Part shown: piece after piece, positions 1 to 5,286 of the stretch
How positions within the stretch are numbered: position 1 is the first letter of the stretch
Layout: every line of letters begins with the position of its first letter
Source of the DNA: Actinomycetes bacterium
Lineage (GTDB): Bacteria; Actinomycetota; Acidimicrobiia; Spongiisociales; UBA5794
Assembly: GCA_024640745.1 (NCBI GenBank)
Contig: JAHEEL010000116.1
Span: forward strand, 2,137 to 7,422
DNA: 5,286 bases
Direction: 5' to 3'
Translations under genes and position numbers: made by a program
Notes under the pieces: generated by a model
Database searches by the model: none
The model's input: the letters and a program-made list of their open reading frames with translations, nothing else
What the model was told of the DNA's origin: nothing

Positions 1-354
1 AGCTCGCAGGAAGCCCTTGAGGCGGATGTCGGCGACGTACGTGACCTCCGTGCCGCCCTCCGGCAAGGTGGCGAACTTCATCGTGTCGACGGCGTGCGTG
101 GTCGAGCCGTCTCCAACGAGGGTGATCAGATTGTTCGGCTGCAATTCAGTGACCTCATACGCCATCGGCAGCTTGCGGTCACCCCACACTACGACGAGGT
201 CGTAGGTCTGACCGACGTGAGGGCCATCTCCGGTGCGGGCCGCGGCCGACTCGACCCCGGGATCCCACTCCTGACTGTTTGAGAAGTCGGCGAGGTAGGC
301 GAAGGCCTGCTCGATGGGGGTGTCGGTAGTGAGGGTTCGGACGAGCTTCGGCAT
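1..354 (-). CDS. SRPBCC family protein (polyketide cyclase/dehydrase-like), 3' end outside window
   Basis: The frame is open for 118 codons from an ATG at 354 and leaves the window at base 1 without a stop. The usual length of this fold is about 140-160 residues, so roughly the last 30 are missing. The N-terminus (MPKLVRTLTTDTPIEQAFAY, then LADFSNSQEWDPGV at about 21-34) is the typical SRPBCC opening: a first beta strand, the 'P.e.af.yl.D......WdP' helix region, then alternating strands (GQTYDLVVVW, PMAYEVTELQPNNLITLVG, THAVDTMKFATLPEGGTEVTYVADIRLKG). Proteins of this fold bind small hydrophobic ligands in a deep cavity. Some are cyclases or hydrolases, but many are of unknown role, and no catalytic residue can be assigned here. 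There is no signal peptide or membrane segment, so it is probably cytoplasmic. The start is fixed by AGGAG six bases upstream. It is transcribed divergently from the DUF523-DUF1722 gene. The family call is fairly sure; the specific function is unknown. Confidence 0.85.
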   Translation of the reverse strand, partial: MPKLVRTLTTDTPIEQAFAYLADFSNSQEWDPGVESAAARTGDGPHVGQTYDLVVVWGDRKLPMAYEVTELQPNNLITLVGDGSTTHAVDTMKFATLPEGGTEVTYVADIRLKGFLRA

Positions 355-360
355 GGGGTA

Positions 361-365
361 CTCCT
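361..365 (-). promoter_or_regulatory. Ribosome binding site of the SRPBCC gene
   Basis: The minus strand reads AGGAG, then six bases (TACCCC), then ATG at 354. This is the best Shine-Dalgarno match in the window and decides the start of the SRPBCC gene. Confidence 0.75.
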
Positions 366-524
366 GGTCGACGGCGCGTCCAGCCGGGTTGGACAGGGAC
401 ACGGCTTGCGCCCATTGTACGATGCTGCAGATCGGCGCGGATGATCCCGTCCCCGTTGGGTACCGTCCGATTCATTGTTCGTTTCGAGCGTCTCACACGG
501 TCGCGATGTGCCATCCTTGCTTCT
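366..524. other. Divergent intergenic spacer between the SRPBCC and DUF523-DUF1722 genes
   Basis: Both neighbours read outward from this spacer, so it should hold both promoters. On the minus strand TACAAT (419-414) matches the -10 consensus at five of six positions, but no good -35 lies 16-18 bases upstream. On the plus strand I see no convincing -35/-10 pair. GGATGATCC (439-447) is a short perfect inverted repeat with a one-base centre, and GACGGCGCGTC (370-380) is a near palindrome. Either could be an operator, but such short matches are expected by chance. The DUF523-DUF1722 reading frame stays open back to an ATG at 441 inside this spacer, but the extra 28 residues do not resemble the family. 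Confidence 0.4.
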
Positions 525-1499
525 ATGACTTCCATCGATGTTCGTCCGGCCGATCTTCAGCCGATCCGTATCGGCGTGAGCAGCTGCGTCATCGGCGAAG
601 AGGTCCGGTGGAACGGCGGGCACTCGCGCCAGCGCTACCTCACCGACATGCTCGGGCCGTTTGTCGAATACGTGCCCGTGTGCCCGGAGGTGGAGGTTGG
701 CATGGGCGTGCCGCGCCCGACCGTCCGACTGGTACGACAAGGAGACGACATTCGGATGATCGAACCGAAGAACGGTGTCGATTGGACCTCGTCGATGCGC
801 CGCCTGTCACTGAAACGGTCTTCGGAGCTCGCGGATGAGGGCCTGCATGGTTTTGTCCTCAAGAAGGACTCGCCAACGTGCGGCGTCTTCCGCGTGCGGA
901 TCTACACGGACAAGGGAGTCGAGCGAAACGGGCGAGGCATCTTCGCCGATGCGTTGATACGCAGAATGCCTCACCTTCCGGTTGAGGAAGAGGGGCGTCT
1001 GAACGATGCCAAGATCCGTGAGAATTTCGTCGAGCGGATCTTCGGTTATCGCCGGCTCAGGGAGCTCTTCCGACCGCGCTGGACCATCGGTGATGTGGTG
1101 GCGTTCCACACCCGTGAGAAGCTGTTGCTGCGAGCGCACGACGAGAAGGGGTACCGGGAGCTCGGGAGGCTCGTCGCGAACGCCAAGGCCGTGCCGCGTG
1201 CCGCATTTGCCGATGACTACATGGACCGGTTCATGGAGATCATGAAGCGACCGGCAACCGTTTCCAAGCACGTCAACGTGCTGCAGCACATGATCGGATT
1301 TCTGCGCCGTGAGGATGACGATGTCGGCCGGAGGCAAATGCACGAGGCGATCGCCGACTACCGAGCCGGTTTGGTTCCGCTCATTGTCCCGATGACACTC
1401 ATTTCGCACCTGGCCACACGACATGATCAGCAGATCCTGCTCGATTCCTCCTATCTGTCACCGCACCCGAAAGAGCTGATGCTCCGCAACCACGTGTGA
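525..1499 (+). CDS. DUF523-DUF1722 fusion protein (TudS-like [4Fe-4S] desulfurase domain plus YbgA-like domain)
   Basis: The protein has 324 residues from the ATG at 525. Residues ~14-155 are a DUF523 domain: IGVSSCVIGEEVRWNGGHSR, VPVCPEVEVGMGVPRPTVRL and LKKDSPTCGVF. Known members (TudS, 2-thiouracil desulfurase) bind a [4Fe-4S] cluster through three cysteines and remove sulfur from thiolated uracil. Here C21, C53 and C119 stand in those motifs and are the only cysteines in the protein. Residues ~178-324 are a DUF1722 domain like E. coli YbgA (FHTREKLLLRAH, SKHVNVLQHMIGFLRR, YRAGLVPLIVPMTLISH, YLSPHPKELMLRNHV), whose biochemical role I do not know. The ending LRNHV is normal for the family, so the gene is complete. 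No membrane segment is present. I chose 525 because the conserved fold begins soon after it; an in-frame ATG at 441 would add 28 residues unlike the family. Neither start has a good Shine-Dalgarno site. The substrate here is inferred from the family only: thiouracil, another thiolated base, or something else. Confidence 0.92.
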   Translation: MTSIDVRPADLQPIRIGVSSCVIGEEVRWNGGHSRQRYLTDMLGPFVEYVPVCPEVEVGMGVPRPTVRLVRQGDDIRMIEPKNGVDWTSSMRRLSLKRSSELADEGLHGFVLKKDSPTCGVFRVRIYTDKGVERNGRGIFADALIRRMPHLPVEEEGRLNDAKIRENFVERIFGYRRLRELFRPRWTIGDVVAFHTREKLLLRAHDEKGYRELGRLVANAKAVPRAAFADDYMDRFMEIMKRPATVSKHVNVLQHMIGFLRREDDDVGRRQMHEAIADYRAGLVPLIVPMTLISHLATRHDQQILLDSSYLSPHPKELMLRNHV

Positions 1500-1613
1500 C
1501 CGGCCACGCTGCGAGAGTTCGGGGATCCGCTCAGTGTCGCCGCTGATTCGCACGGGTCCCACGGTCTCCTCGCCGACGCGCCGGAATTGCGCGTTCTCGG
1601 GCCGCTCACCACC
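1500..1613. other. Spacer between the DUF523-DUF1722 gene and the permease gene, open in the permease frame
   Basis: This stretch carries no recognisable promoter, terminator hairpin or Shine-Dalgarno site. It has no stop codon in the permease frame, which is also the frame of the upstream gene. Read that way it gives 38 codons (PATLREFGDPLSVAADSHG...), with about four fifths of third positions G or C, similar to real genes here. The only common alternative start inside it is a TTG at 1587; CTG at 1509 would be very rare. It may be part of a longer permease N-terminus, a remnant of another gene, or chance. Confidence 0.35.
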
Positions 1614-2582
1614 ATGGCGCGTCGGATGAGGACCAATCTCCAAACCGAACCGGCACCGACCTGGCGCTTTGTCGCAAGGAAGTTGTCCGAAATCGTCGTG
1701 GTCGTGCTCGGCGCGACGTTCTTCATGTTCATCCTGACGCACATCATCCCGGGTGATCCGATCCGTGCGCTGTTCGGCTTCCGGCCGCCGCCGCCGGATC
1801 TGCTTGCGGAGCTCCGCGATCAATACGGCCTCGACGACCCGTTCCTCATCCAATACGCAAAGTACCTGCGGAACTTGGCGCAGGGCGAGATGGGTTACAG
1901 CGTCTACGGGGCGCCGGTCTCGGGGATCATTGCGCGAGGCCTACCCCTCAGCCTCAGGCTGCTCGGCATCACCGTTCTCTGCCAGGTGACGATTGGAATC
2001 GGGGCGGCGGTGGTCGCGACGTTGTTCCGCCGGCGGTTCGTTTCGGTGCTCATCCAGGGGACGGCCCTGCTGGTCCTGACGATTCCGATCTTTGCAATCG
2101 CTTACACCATGCAGGGGGTGTTCGGTCAGCAGCTCGGCTGGTTCCCCGTCAGAGGGCTGTTCGGCGGATGGAGATCGCTCGTGCTTCCCGCGTTCACGCT
2201 CGCCGTGGTCTCAACCGCGATCGTGGTTCGCATGGCGCAGGTTCAGTTGCTCGACACGATGGAGGCGCCCTTCATCAAGACCCATCAGGCCAACGGCATC
2301 GGCCGGCCACGGCTCGTCGGCGTTCACGCGCTGCGCGCGTCGCTCGTGCCGATCGTGACCCTCATCGCAGCGACCGCCTCGCAGATCATCGCCGGTCTCA
2401 TCATCGTCGAGACCGTCTTTCAGATCCCGGGCGTCGGGTACAGCGTCTATGAGGCGATCCGCGCAAAGGATCACAATGTGATCGTCGGGATTCTGGTGAT
2501 GGCCGTGCTCTTCGTGGTGGTCGTGAACCTCTCCGCCGACATCGTCAACGGAATCATCGACCCGCGAATTCGCCAGGAATGA
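1614..2582 (+). CDS. ABC transporter permease, DppB/OppB (peptide/nickel) type, without neighbouring partners
   Basis: The protein has 322 residues from the ATG at 1614, the normal length for DppB-like proteins. In family systems this inner-membrane subunit pairs with a DppC-like permease, two ATPases and a binding protein to import peptides, nickel or related solutes. Landmarks in order: first membrane helix ~27-45, directly followed by PGDP (46-49); the periplasmic segment with YGLDDPFLIQYAKYL (71-85); helices near 112-140 and 144-165; the ATPase-contacting EAA loop (EAPFIKTHQANGIGRPRLVG, ~217-236, then HALRASLVPIVT); IVETVFQIPGVGYSVYEAI (~264-282); a last helix; and the terminal IIDPRIRQE. 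FRPPPPDLL (~56-64) contains four consecutive prolines, which usually need EF-P for translation. The start is uncertain: TTG 1587, ATG 1614 and ATG 1626 are in frame and none has a good ribosome binding site. It lies 114 bases after the DUF523-DUF1722 gene on the same strand and may be co-transcribed with it. The downstream gene is convergent and of another ABC class, so no partner subunit is adjacent. The substrate cannot be predicted. Confidence 0.93.
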   Translation: MARRMRTNLQTEPAPTWRFVARKLSEIVVVVLGATFFMFILTHIIPGDPIRALFGFRPPPPDLLAELRDQYGLDDPFLIQYAKYLRNLAQGEMGYSVYGAPVSGIIARGLPLSLRLLGITVLCQVTIGIGAAVVATLFRRRFVSVLIQGTALLVLTIPIFAIAYTMQGVFGQQLGWFPVRGLFGGWRSLVLPAFTLAVVSTAIVVRMAQVQLLDTMEAPFIKTHQANGIGRPRLVGVHALRASLVPIVTLIAATASQIIAGLIIVETVFQIPGVGYSVYEAIRAKDHNVIVGILVMAVLFVVVVNLSADIVNGIIDPRIRQE

Positions 2583-2622
2583 TCGGTGGGAGTCCTTCGA
2601 TCCGCCGGTCCGGCTTGCCGAC
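2583..2622. other. Convergent gene junction without a clear terminator
   Basis: Forty bases separate the stop of the plus-strand permease from the stop of the minus-strand exporter operon. Short G/C inverted repeats occur (GCCGGTCCGGC and GTCCGGCTTGCCGAC), but their stems are four or five pairs with very small loops or a bulge, and no T run follows on either strand. I do not call a terminator. Confidence 0.45.
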
Positions 2623-3693
2623 TCAGACGGTCATTGCGAGCTGGCGCTGGGACCAACGGGCCACCCACGCGACGAGCGGTACCAGCGCAACGCAGAACGC
2701 GAGGGCGATGAGCAGTTCCGGGACGACATCGGCGAACGTGTCGCCGCGAATGGCGATGTCGTAGATGGGCTGGAGGAAGTAGTACGTCGGAATCAACTTC
2801 GGGATCCACTGCGGGAGGCCGGGGAACAACACGAAGATGACGGGCAGGAAGATGAGGATTCCGCCGGCCTTGATTGCGGTATACATCGTCGTGACGTCGC
2901 GGGCCCACAGTCCCAGCGCCAAGCCGACGAGGGCCATCATCACCGAACCGACCAGCAGGATCAACGTCATGGCCACGGGCTGGCCGGCAAAGGCATTATT
3001 GAGTGCCAGCGTGGCGAGGCCCATCACTACTGCAAGGAGGACTGCGAAGGATCCCTTCCCGACGAGGACGTCGGAAATGCGCGTCGGCGTCACGAGCACA
3101 GCGTCGAGCGTGCGCTTCTCGCGCTCGTCGACGAGCGACGCCGCCGGCAGGAAGAGCGCGGCGATCATGACCGCGTAGAAGACCATCGTCGGGAGGAGAC
3201 GGTCGCCGATCGGGATGTAGTCCTCGTCGCCGACCGGCGTCACGACGACGGTGACCGGCGGCTGCGATCCGGATACTCCGCGTACGAGGTCGATCGTCGT
3301 GATGCCGAGAATCACGCGATTCGAAGCGAGGCTTGCTCCCGAAACGTAGAACTCGAGGTCGGGCTGCCCGCCGGCCTGCAGGGTCGCGTCGAAGTCGGCG
3401 GGGAGGACCAGTCCCGCGTCGAGATCGTGGGACTCGACCTTGGCTTGCAGCGTCTCGACATCGGGAACAATGACGCTGTCGATGCCCTCCAACTGCAGCG
3501 CTGCCGCAGCGACGGTGGAGTTGCCATCATCGACGATGCCGAGTGTCGGATTGGCTTCGAACAGGGATCCGAAGACCGACGAGATCAGGAACGTCATGAT
3601 GAGGGGCATGGCGATGGCAAAGAAGACGAGCGGCGACCTCGGGGAGAGCCTGACCTCCCGAGCGAAGACGTTCCATGCGCGTTTCGGGTTCAC
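2623..3693 (-). CDS. ABC-2 type exporter permease, second permease of the operon
   Basis: The protein has 356 residues and the ABC2_membrane_3-like layout. It has a short cytoplasmic start (VNPKRAWNVFAREVRLSPRS, first residue read as Met) and a first helix at ~22-42. A large extracytoplasmic domain of about 120 residues follows (~45-165, including LGIVDDGNSTV and a DAGLVLPADFDATL segment). Five more helices lie at about 168-188, 212-232, 240-262, 272-290 and 325-346. Between helices 2 and 3 is the family hallmark DEREKRTLDAVLVTPTRISD (189-208), the cytoplasmic segment that contacts the ATPase, followed by VLVGK. The GTG start at 3693 overlaps the upstream permease stop by four bases (GTGA) and has AGGGTGG seven bases before it. 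An in-frame ATG at 3753 would add 20 hydrophilic residues inside the upstream gene and is less likely. It is the last gene of the minus-strand operon. It should form a heterodimer with the preceding permease; the exported substrate is unknown. Confidence 0.92.
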   Translation of the reverse strand: MNPKRAWNVFAREVRLSPRSPLVFFAIAMPLIMTFLISSVFGSLFEANPTLGIVDDGNSTVAAAALQLEGIDSVIVPDVETLQAKVESHDLDAGLVLPADFDATLQAGGQPDLEFYVSGASLASNRVILGITTIDLVRGVSGSQPPVTVVVTPVGDEDYIPIGDRLLPTMVFYAVMIAALFLPAASLVDEREKRTLDAVLVTPTRISDVLVGKGSFAVLLAVVMGLATLALNNAFAGQPVAMTLILLVGSVMMALVGLALGLWARDVTTMYTAIKAGGILIFLPVIFVLFPGLPQWIPKLIPTYYFLQPIYDIAIRGDTFADVVPELLIALAFCVALVPLVAWVARWSQRQLAMTV

Positions 3694-3707
3694 AGCATCG
3701 CCACCCT
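3690..3707 (-). promoter_or_regulatory. GTGA stop/start overlap with ribosome binding site (second permease)
   Basis: On the minus strand AGGGTGG (3707-3701) lies seven bases before the GTG start (3693-3691). The TGA of the upstream permease occupies 3692-3690, giving a four-base GTGA overlap. This decides the start of the second permease and points to translational coupling. Confidence 0.75.
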
Positions 3708-4772
3708 TCGTTTGAGGATGAAGGCCCCGGCCGCAAACGCGGCCAGACCCCAAGCGGCCAACATCAGCAGAGCCGGCCCGATCTGGCTCCAGCTCTCACC
3801 GTCCACGCTCACGCGCACCACCGCCTCCACGAGGCCGTAGGTCGGGAGCACTTTGATCCATCCCGGCGAGGAGCCGGGGAACAGGGCACCGAAGGCGGGA
3901 ATCATCAGAGGGATCATGAAGAGCATCGCAACCATCAACGTGCCCATGAAGTCACGTCCGTAGGAGCCGGCGATCATGCCGAACCCGGTGACGAGGATCG
4001 CACCGAGCAGCAGGATCACAACGATTGCCGGCGCATTGACGCTGAAGGCTCCGATGAGCATACCGAGGAGCGCGACCTCGAAGAAGGCGAGGCCGACGCC
4101 GAAGATGCCCTTGGCGGCCAGGAAGTCAACGATTCGCACGGGCGTTGCCAATACGGCGACGACGGTTCGCTGCTGGATCTCGATGGCAACCAATGACGAC
4201 AGAGCGAACGTCTCCACCATGAGGACCATGATGAGGAGCAGTGGCCGCATCTGAGCCTGCAGCGAGATCTGATTGCCGACGCGGTCGGTGCCGAGCACGA
4301 CCGCCTCGGTGATCGGATTGACCGGCGGGGGTATTCCCGCGAGCGCATATGCGGCCTCGCCGATGACCCCCTCGATCATCGTCTGCTGCTCCACCGGTAG
4401 GCCCGCAGGGACATAGAGCACGACGGGCGGGTGCTCGCCTGCTGCTGCCGATGCGATGAAGTCCGAAGGGAAGGCAATACCGGCGACGATGTCGTCCTGC
4501 CCTTGTTCGACGGCGATCCGCAATGCGTCTTCATCGGGGAACGACACCAACGCCAGCCCAGCGACCTCAGCGTCGTCCCCGGTCGGCAGGAGCGCGCCGA
4601 GGTCGGTCTGCGATACGCCGACGCGGACGGTCTCGTCGACCGTGTCCGGCAGGAACCAGAAGACGGCAACCCACGCAACGAGAACCAAGAGCGTGATGAA
4701 AACGAAGAATCGGTTTCTCGTGAACTCGCTGAAGTCCTTTCGGATGATGGTGCCGATCCGCGAGCCGTTCAT
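3690..4772 (-). CDS. ABC-2 type exporter permease, first permease of the operon
   Basis: The protein has 360 residues with the same plan as the permease that follows it. It has a cytoplasmic start (MNGSRIGTIIRKDFSEFTRN) and helix 1 at ~22-42. An extracytoplasmic domain spans ~43-175 (VRVGVSQTDLGALLP, DIVAGIAFPSDFIASAAAG, PPVVLYVPAGLPVEQQTM). Helices lie near 176-196, 222-243, 247-270, 275-297 and 332-353. The coupling segment EIQQRTVVAVLATPVRIVDF (198-217) matches the ABC-2 'EReqgTle.ll.TPv' pattern, although the usual acidic-arginine start is EIQQR here. The two permeases are clearly different in sequence, which suggests they diverged from a duplicated ancestor and now work as a heterodimer. 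The ATG at 4772 shares its A with the stop of the upstream ATPase (TGATG). A TTG one codon earlier is also possible, but the ATG is preferred. A G-rich GGGCGGGGG eight bases upstream may serve as a weak ribosome binding site. The exported substrate is unknown; lipids, drugs and ions are all known for the class. Confidence 0.92.
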   Translation of the reverse strand: MNGSRIGTIIRKDFSEFTRNRFFVFITLLVLVAWVAVFWFLPDTVDETVRVGVSQTDLGALLPTGDDAEVAGLALVSFPDEDALRIAVEQGQDDIVAGIAFPSDFIASAAAGEHPPVVLYVPAGLPVEQQTMIEGVIGEAAYALAGIPPPVNPITEAVVLGTDRVGNQISLQAQMRPLLLIMVLMVETFALSSLVAIEIQQRTVVAVLATPVRIVDFLAAKGIFGVGLAFFEVALLGMLIGAFSVNAPAIVVILLLGAILVTGFGMIAGSYGRDFMGTLMVAMLFMIPLMIPAFGALFPGSSPGWIKVLPTYGLVEAVVRVSVDGESWSQIGPALLMLAAWGLAAFAAGAFILKRRVAML

Positions 4773-4774
4773 CA
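4770..4774 (-). promoter_or_regulatory. TGATG stop/start overlap between the ATPase and first permease genes
   Basis: On the minus strand the ATPase TGA (4774-4772) and the permease ATG (4772-4770) share one base. This arrangement normally means that translation of the second gene depends on termination of the first, and it supports ATG 4772 as the start. Confidence 0.75.
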
Positions 4775-5286
4775 AGCCAGCCCCCGCCCGGCGTACTCGA
4801 CGAAGATGTCCTCGAGTGTTGCCTCCTCCGTATGGATGGTCATGATGTCATCGGCGGACATGGCGGCTTGGATCCGCTCGTTGGAGTCGGCCTCGTCGAG
4901 CGGTATGACCTGGTCGTCGACGCCGTCACCGTGCCGGGATCGGATGCGCACGGACCGCTGCCCGTGTTGGAGTTTGAGGTTCTCCGGCGTGTCGATCGTC
5001 AGGATGGATCCCTGGTTGATGAACGCAACGCGGTTGCTGAGGGTATCGGCCTCGTGCATGTCGTGGGTGGTGAGCAGAACCGAAGCCCCGCGGTCGGCTT
5101 CCTGGCGAATGAGGTCACGTATGGCGAGTGCGGAGACCGGGTCGAGGCCGTCTGTCGGCTCGTCGAGCAGCAGGATGTCGGGCGTGTTGACGAGGGCCCG
5201 CGCCATCATCAGGCGCTGCCGCATTCCTTTGGAATAGTCGGAGACCCGATCATCGAGCCGGGACGACAGGCCTACGCGCTCCATCA
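4772..5286 (-). CDS. ABC-2 exporter ATP-binding protein, N-terminal part outside window
   Basis: Only the last 171 codons are present; the frame is open at the right edge. Numbering from an internal ATG at 5284, the visible parts are the ABC signature YSKGMRQRLMMARAL (17-31), Walker B DILLLDEPTDGLDP (36-49) with the catalytic Glu at 42 and the D-loop at its end, and the switch histidine in LLTTHD (His74). A C-terminal regulatory region ends in TLEDIFVEYAGRGLA, the usual tail of drug/antibiotic-type (DrrA/CcmA-like) exporter ATPases. Walker A and the Q-loop would lie in the missing upstream part, so the ATG at 5284 is not the true start. All motifs that can be seen are intact, which suggests an active ATPase. 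It is the first visible gene of the minus-strand operon and should energise the two permeases that follow, probably as a homodimer bound to the inner face of the membrane. The operon promoter is not in the window. Confidence 0.95.
   Translation of the reverse strand, partial: MERVGLSSRLDDRVSDYSKGMRQRLMMARALVNTPDILLLDEPTDGLDPVSALAIRDLIRQEADRGASVLLTTHDMHEADTLSNRVAFINQGSILTIDTPENLKLQHGQRSVRIRSRHGDGVDDQVIPLDEADSNERIQAAMSADDIMTIHTEEATLEDIFVEYAGRGLA

Noticed and set aside
388..423. Possible plus-strand promoter TTGGAC...TACGAT upstream of the DUF523-DUF1722 gene
   Set aside because: The spacing of 23 bases is too long for a standard sigma-70 type promoter and the -10 match is weak.
441..524. N-terminal extension of the DUF523-DUF1722 protein from the ATG at 441
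   Set aside because: The 28 extra residues are not part of the DUF523 fold, and no ribosome binding site supports the ATG. They would also add a fourth cysteine outside the family motifs.
189..740. Minus-strand open frame of 183 codons across the SRPBCC start, the spacer and the DUF523-DUF1722 gene
   Set aside because: It is antisense to two well-supported genes, its translation is Arg/Pro/Ser-rich and low in complexity, and it resembles no family I know.
807..1424. Minus-strand open frame of 205 codons
   Set aside because: It lies wholly antisense to the DUF523-DUF1722 gene, which has full domain support. Such mirror frames are common in high-GC genes.
1458..1853. Minus-strand open frame of 131 codons over the spacer before the permease
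   Set aside because: Most of it mirrors the permease N-terminus; the translation is rich in Arg, Glu and His, as expected from the antisense of membrane-helix codons.
2600..2622. Possible bidirectional terminator between the convergent genes
   Set aside because: The stems are only four or five pairs with tiny loops or a bulge, and no T run follows on either strand.
3675..4196. Plus-strand open frame of 173 codons, very rich in His, Glu, Asp and Gln
   Set aside because: It is the antisense of the hydrophobic helices of the first permease; the unusual composition follows from that.
4431..5237. Plus-strand open frame of 268 codons
   Set aside because: It is antisense to the ATPase and to the permease N-terminus, both with clear motifs. 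Length alone does not support it.

Overview
This is a G+C-rich window (about 60% by eye) with tightly packed genes, G/C-rich third codon positions, GTG as well as ATG starts, and stop/start overlaps inside an operon. This fits a high-GC bacterium. An actinobacterial, perhaps acidimicrobial, origin is my guess from the overall style, and no marker gene here proves it. No rRNA, tRNA, CRISPR, insertion sequence or phage gene is visible.

Left part (1-1613). A divergent pair shares a 170-bp spacer. On the minus strand is an SRPBCC/polyketide-cyclase-like small-ligand protein that runs off the left edge. It starts at 354 behind a clear AGGAG. On the plus strand is a complete DUF523-DUF1722 fusion protein. 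Its DUF523 half belongs to the TudS-type [4Fe-4S] thiouracil desulfurase family and has the three expected cluster cysteines. Its DUF1722 half resembles E. coli YbgA.

Middle (1614-2582). This is a complete DppB/OppB-type ABC importer permease. It has no DppC, binding protein or ATPase of its class beside it: its upstream neighbour is the DUF523-DUF1722 gene and its downstream neighbour is a convergent exporter operon. It therefore looks like an orphan subunit.

Right part (2623-5286, minus strand). This is an ABC-2 exporter operon read right to left: an ATPase (3' part only), then two different permeases of the same architecture. The ATPase stop overlaps the first permease start (TGATG), and the first permease stop overlaps the second start (GTGA), so the three should be translated together as one complex. 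The likely assembly is two copies of the ATPase with a heterodimer of the permeases, as in YbhF-YbhS-YbhR-like systems. Its substrate cannot be read from the sequence.

I found no convincing new multi-gene system. The points most worth a second look are the orphan DppB-type permease, the three-cysteine DUF523-DUF1722 protein beside an SRPBCC protein, and the open, coding-like stretch between the DUF523-DUF1722 stop and the permease start.
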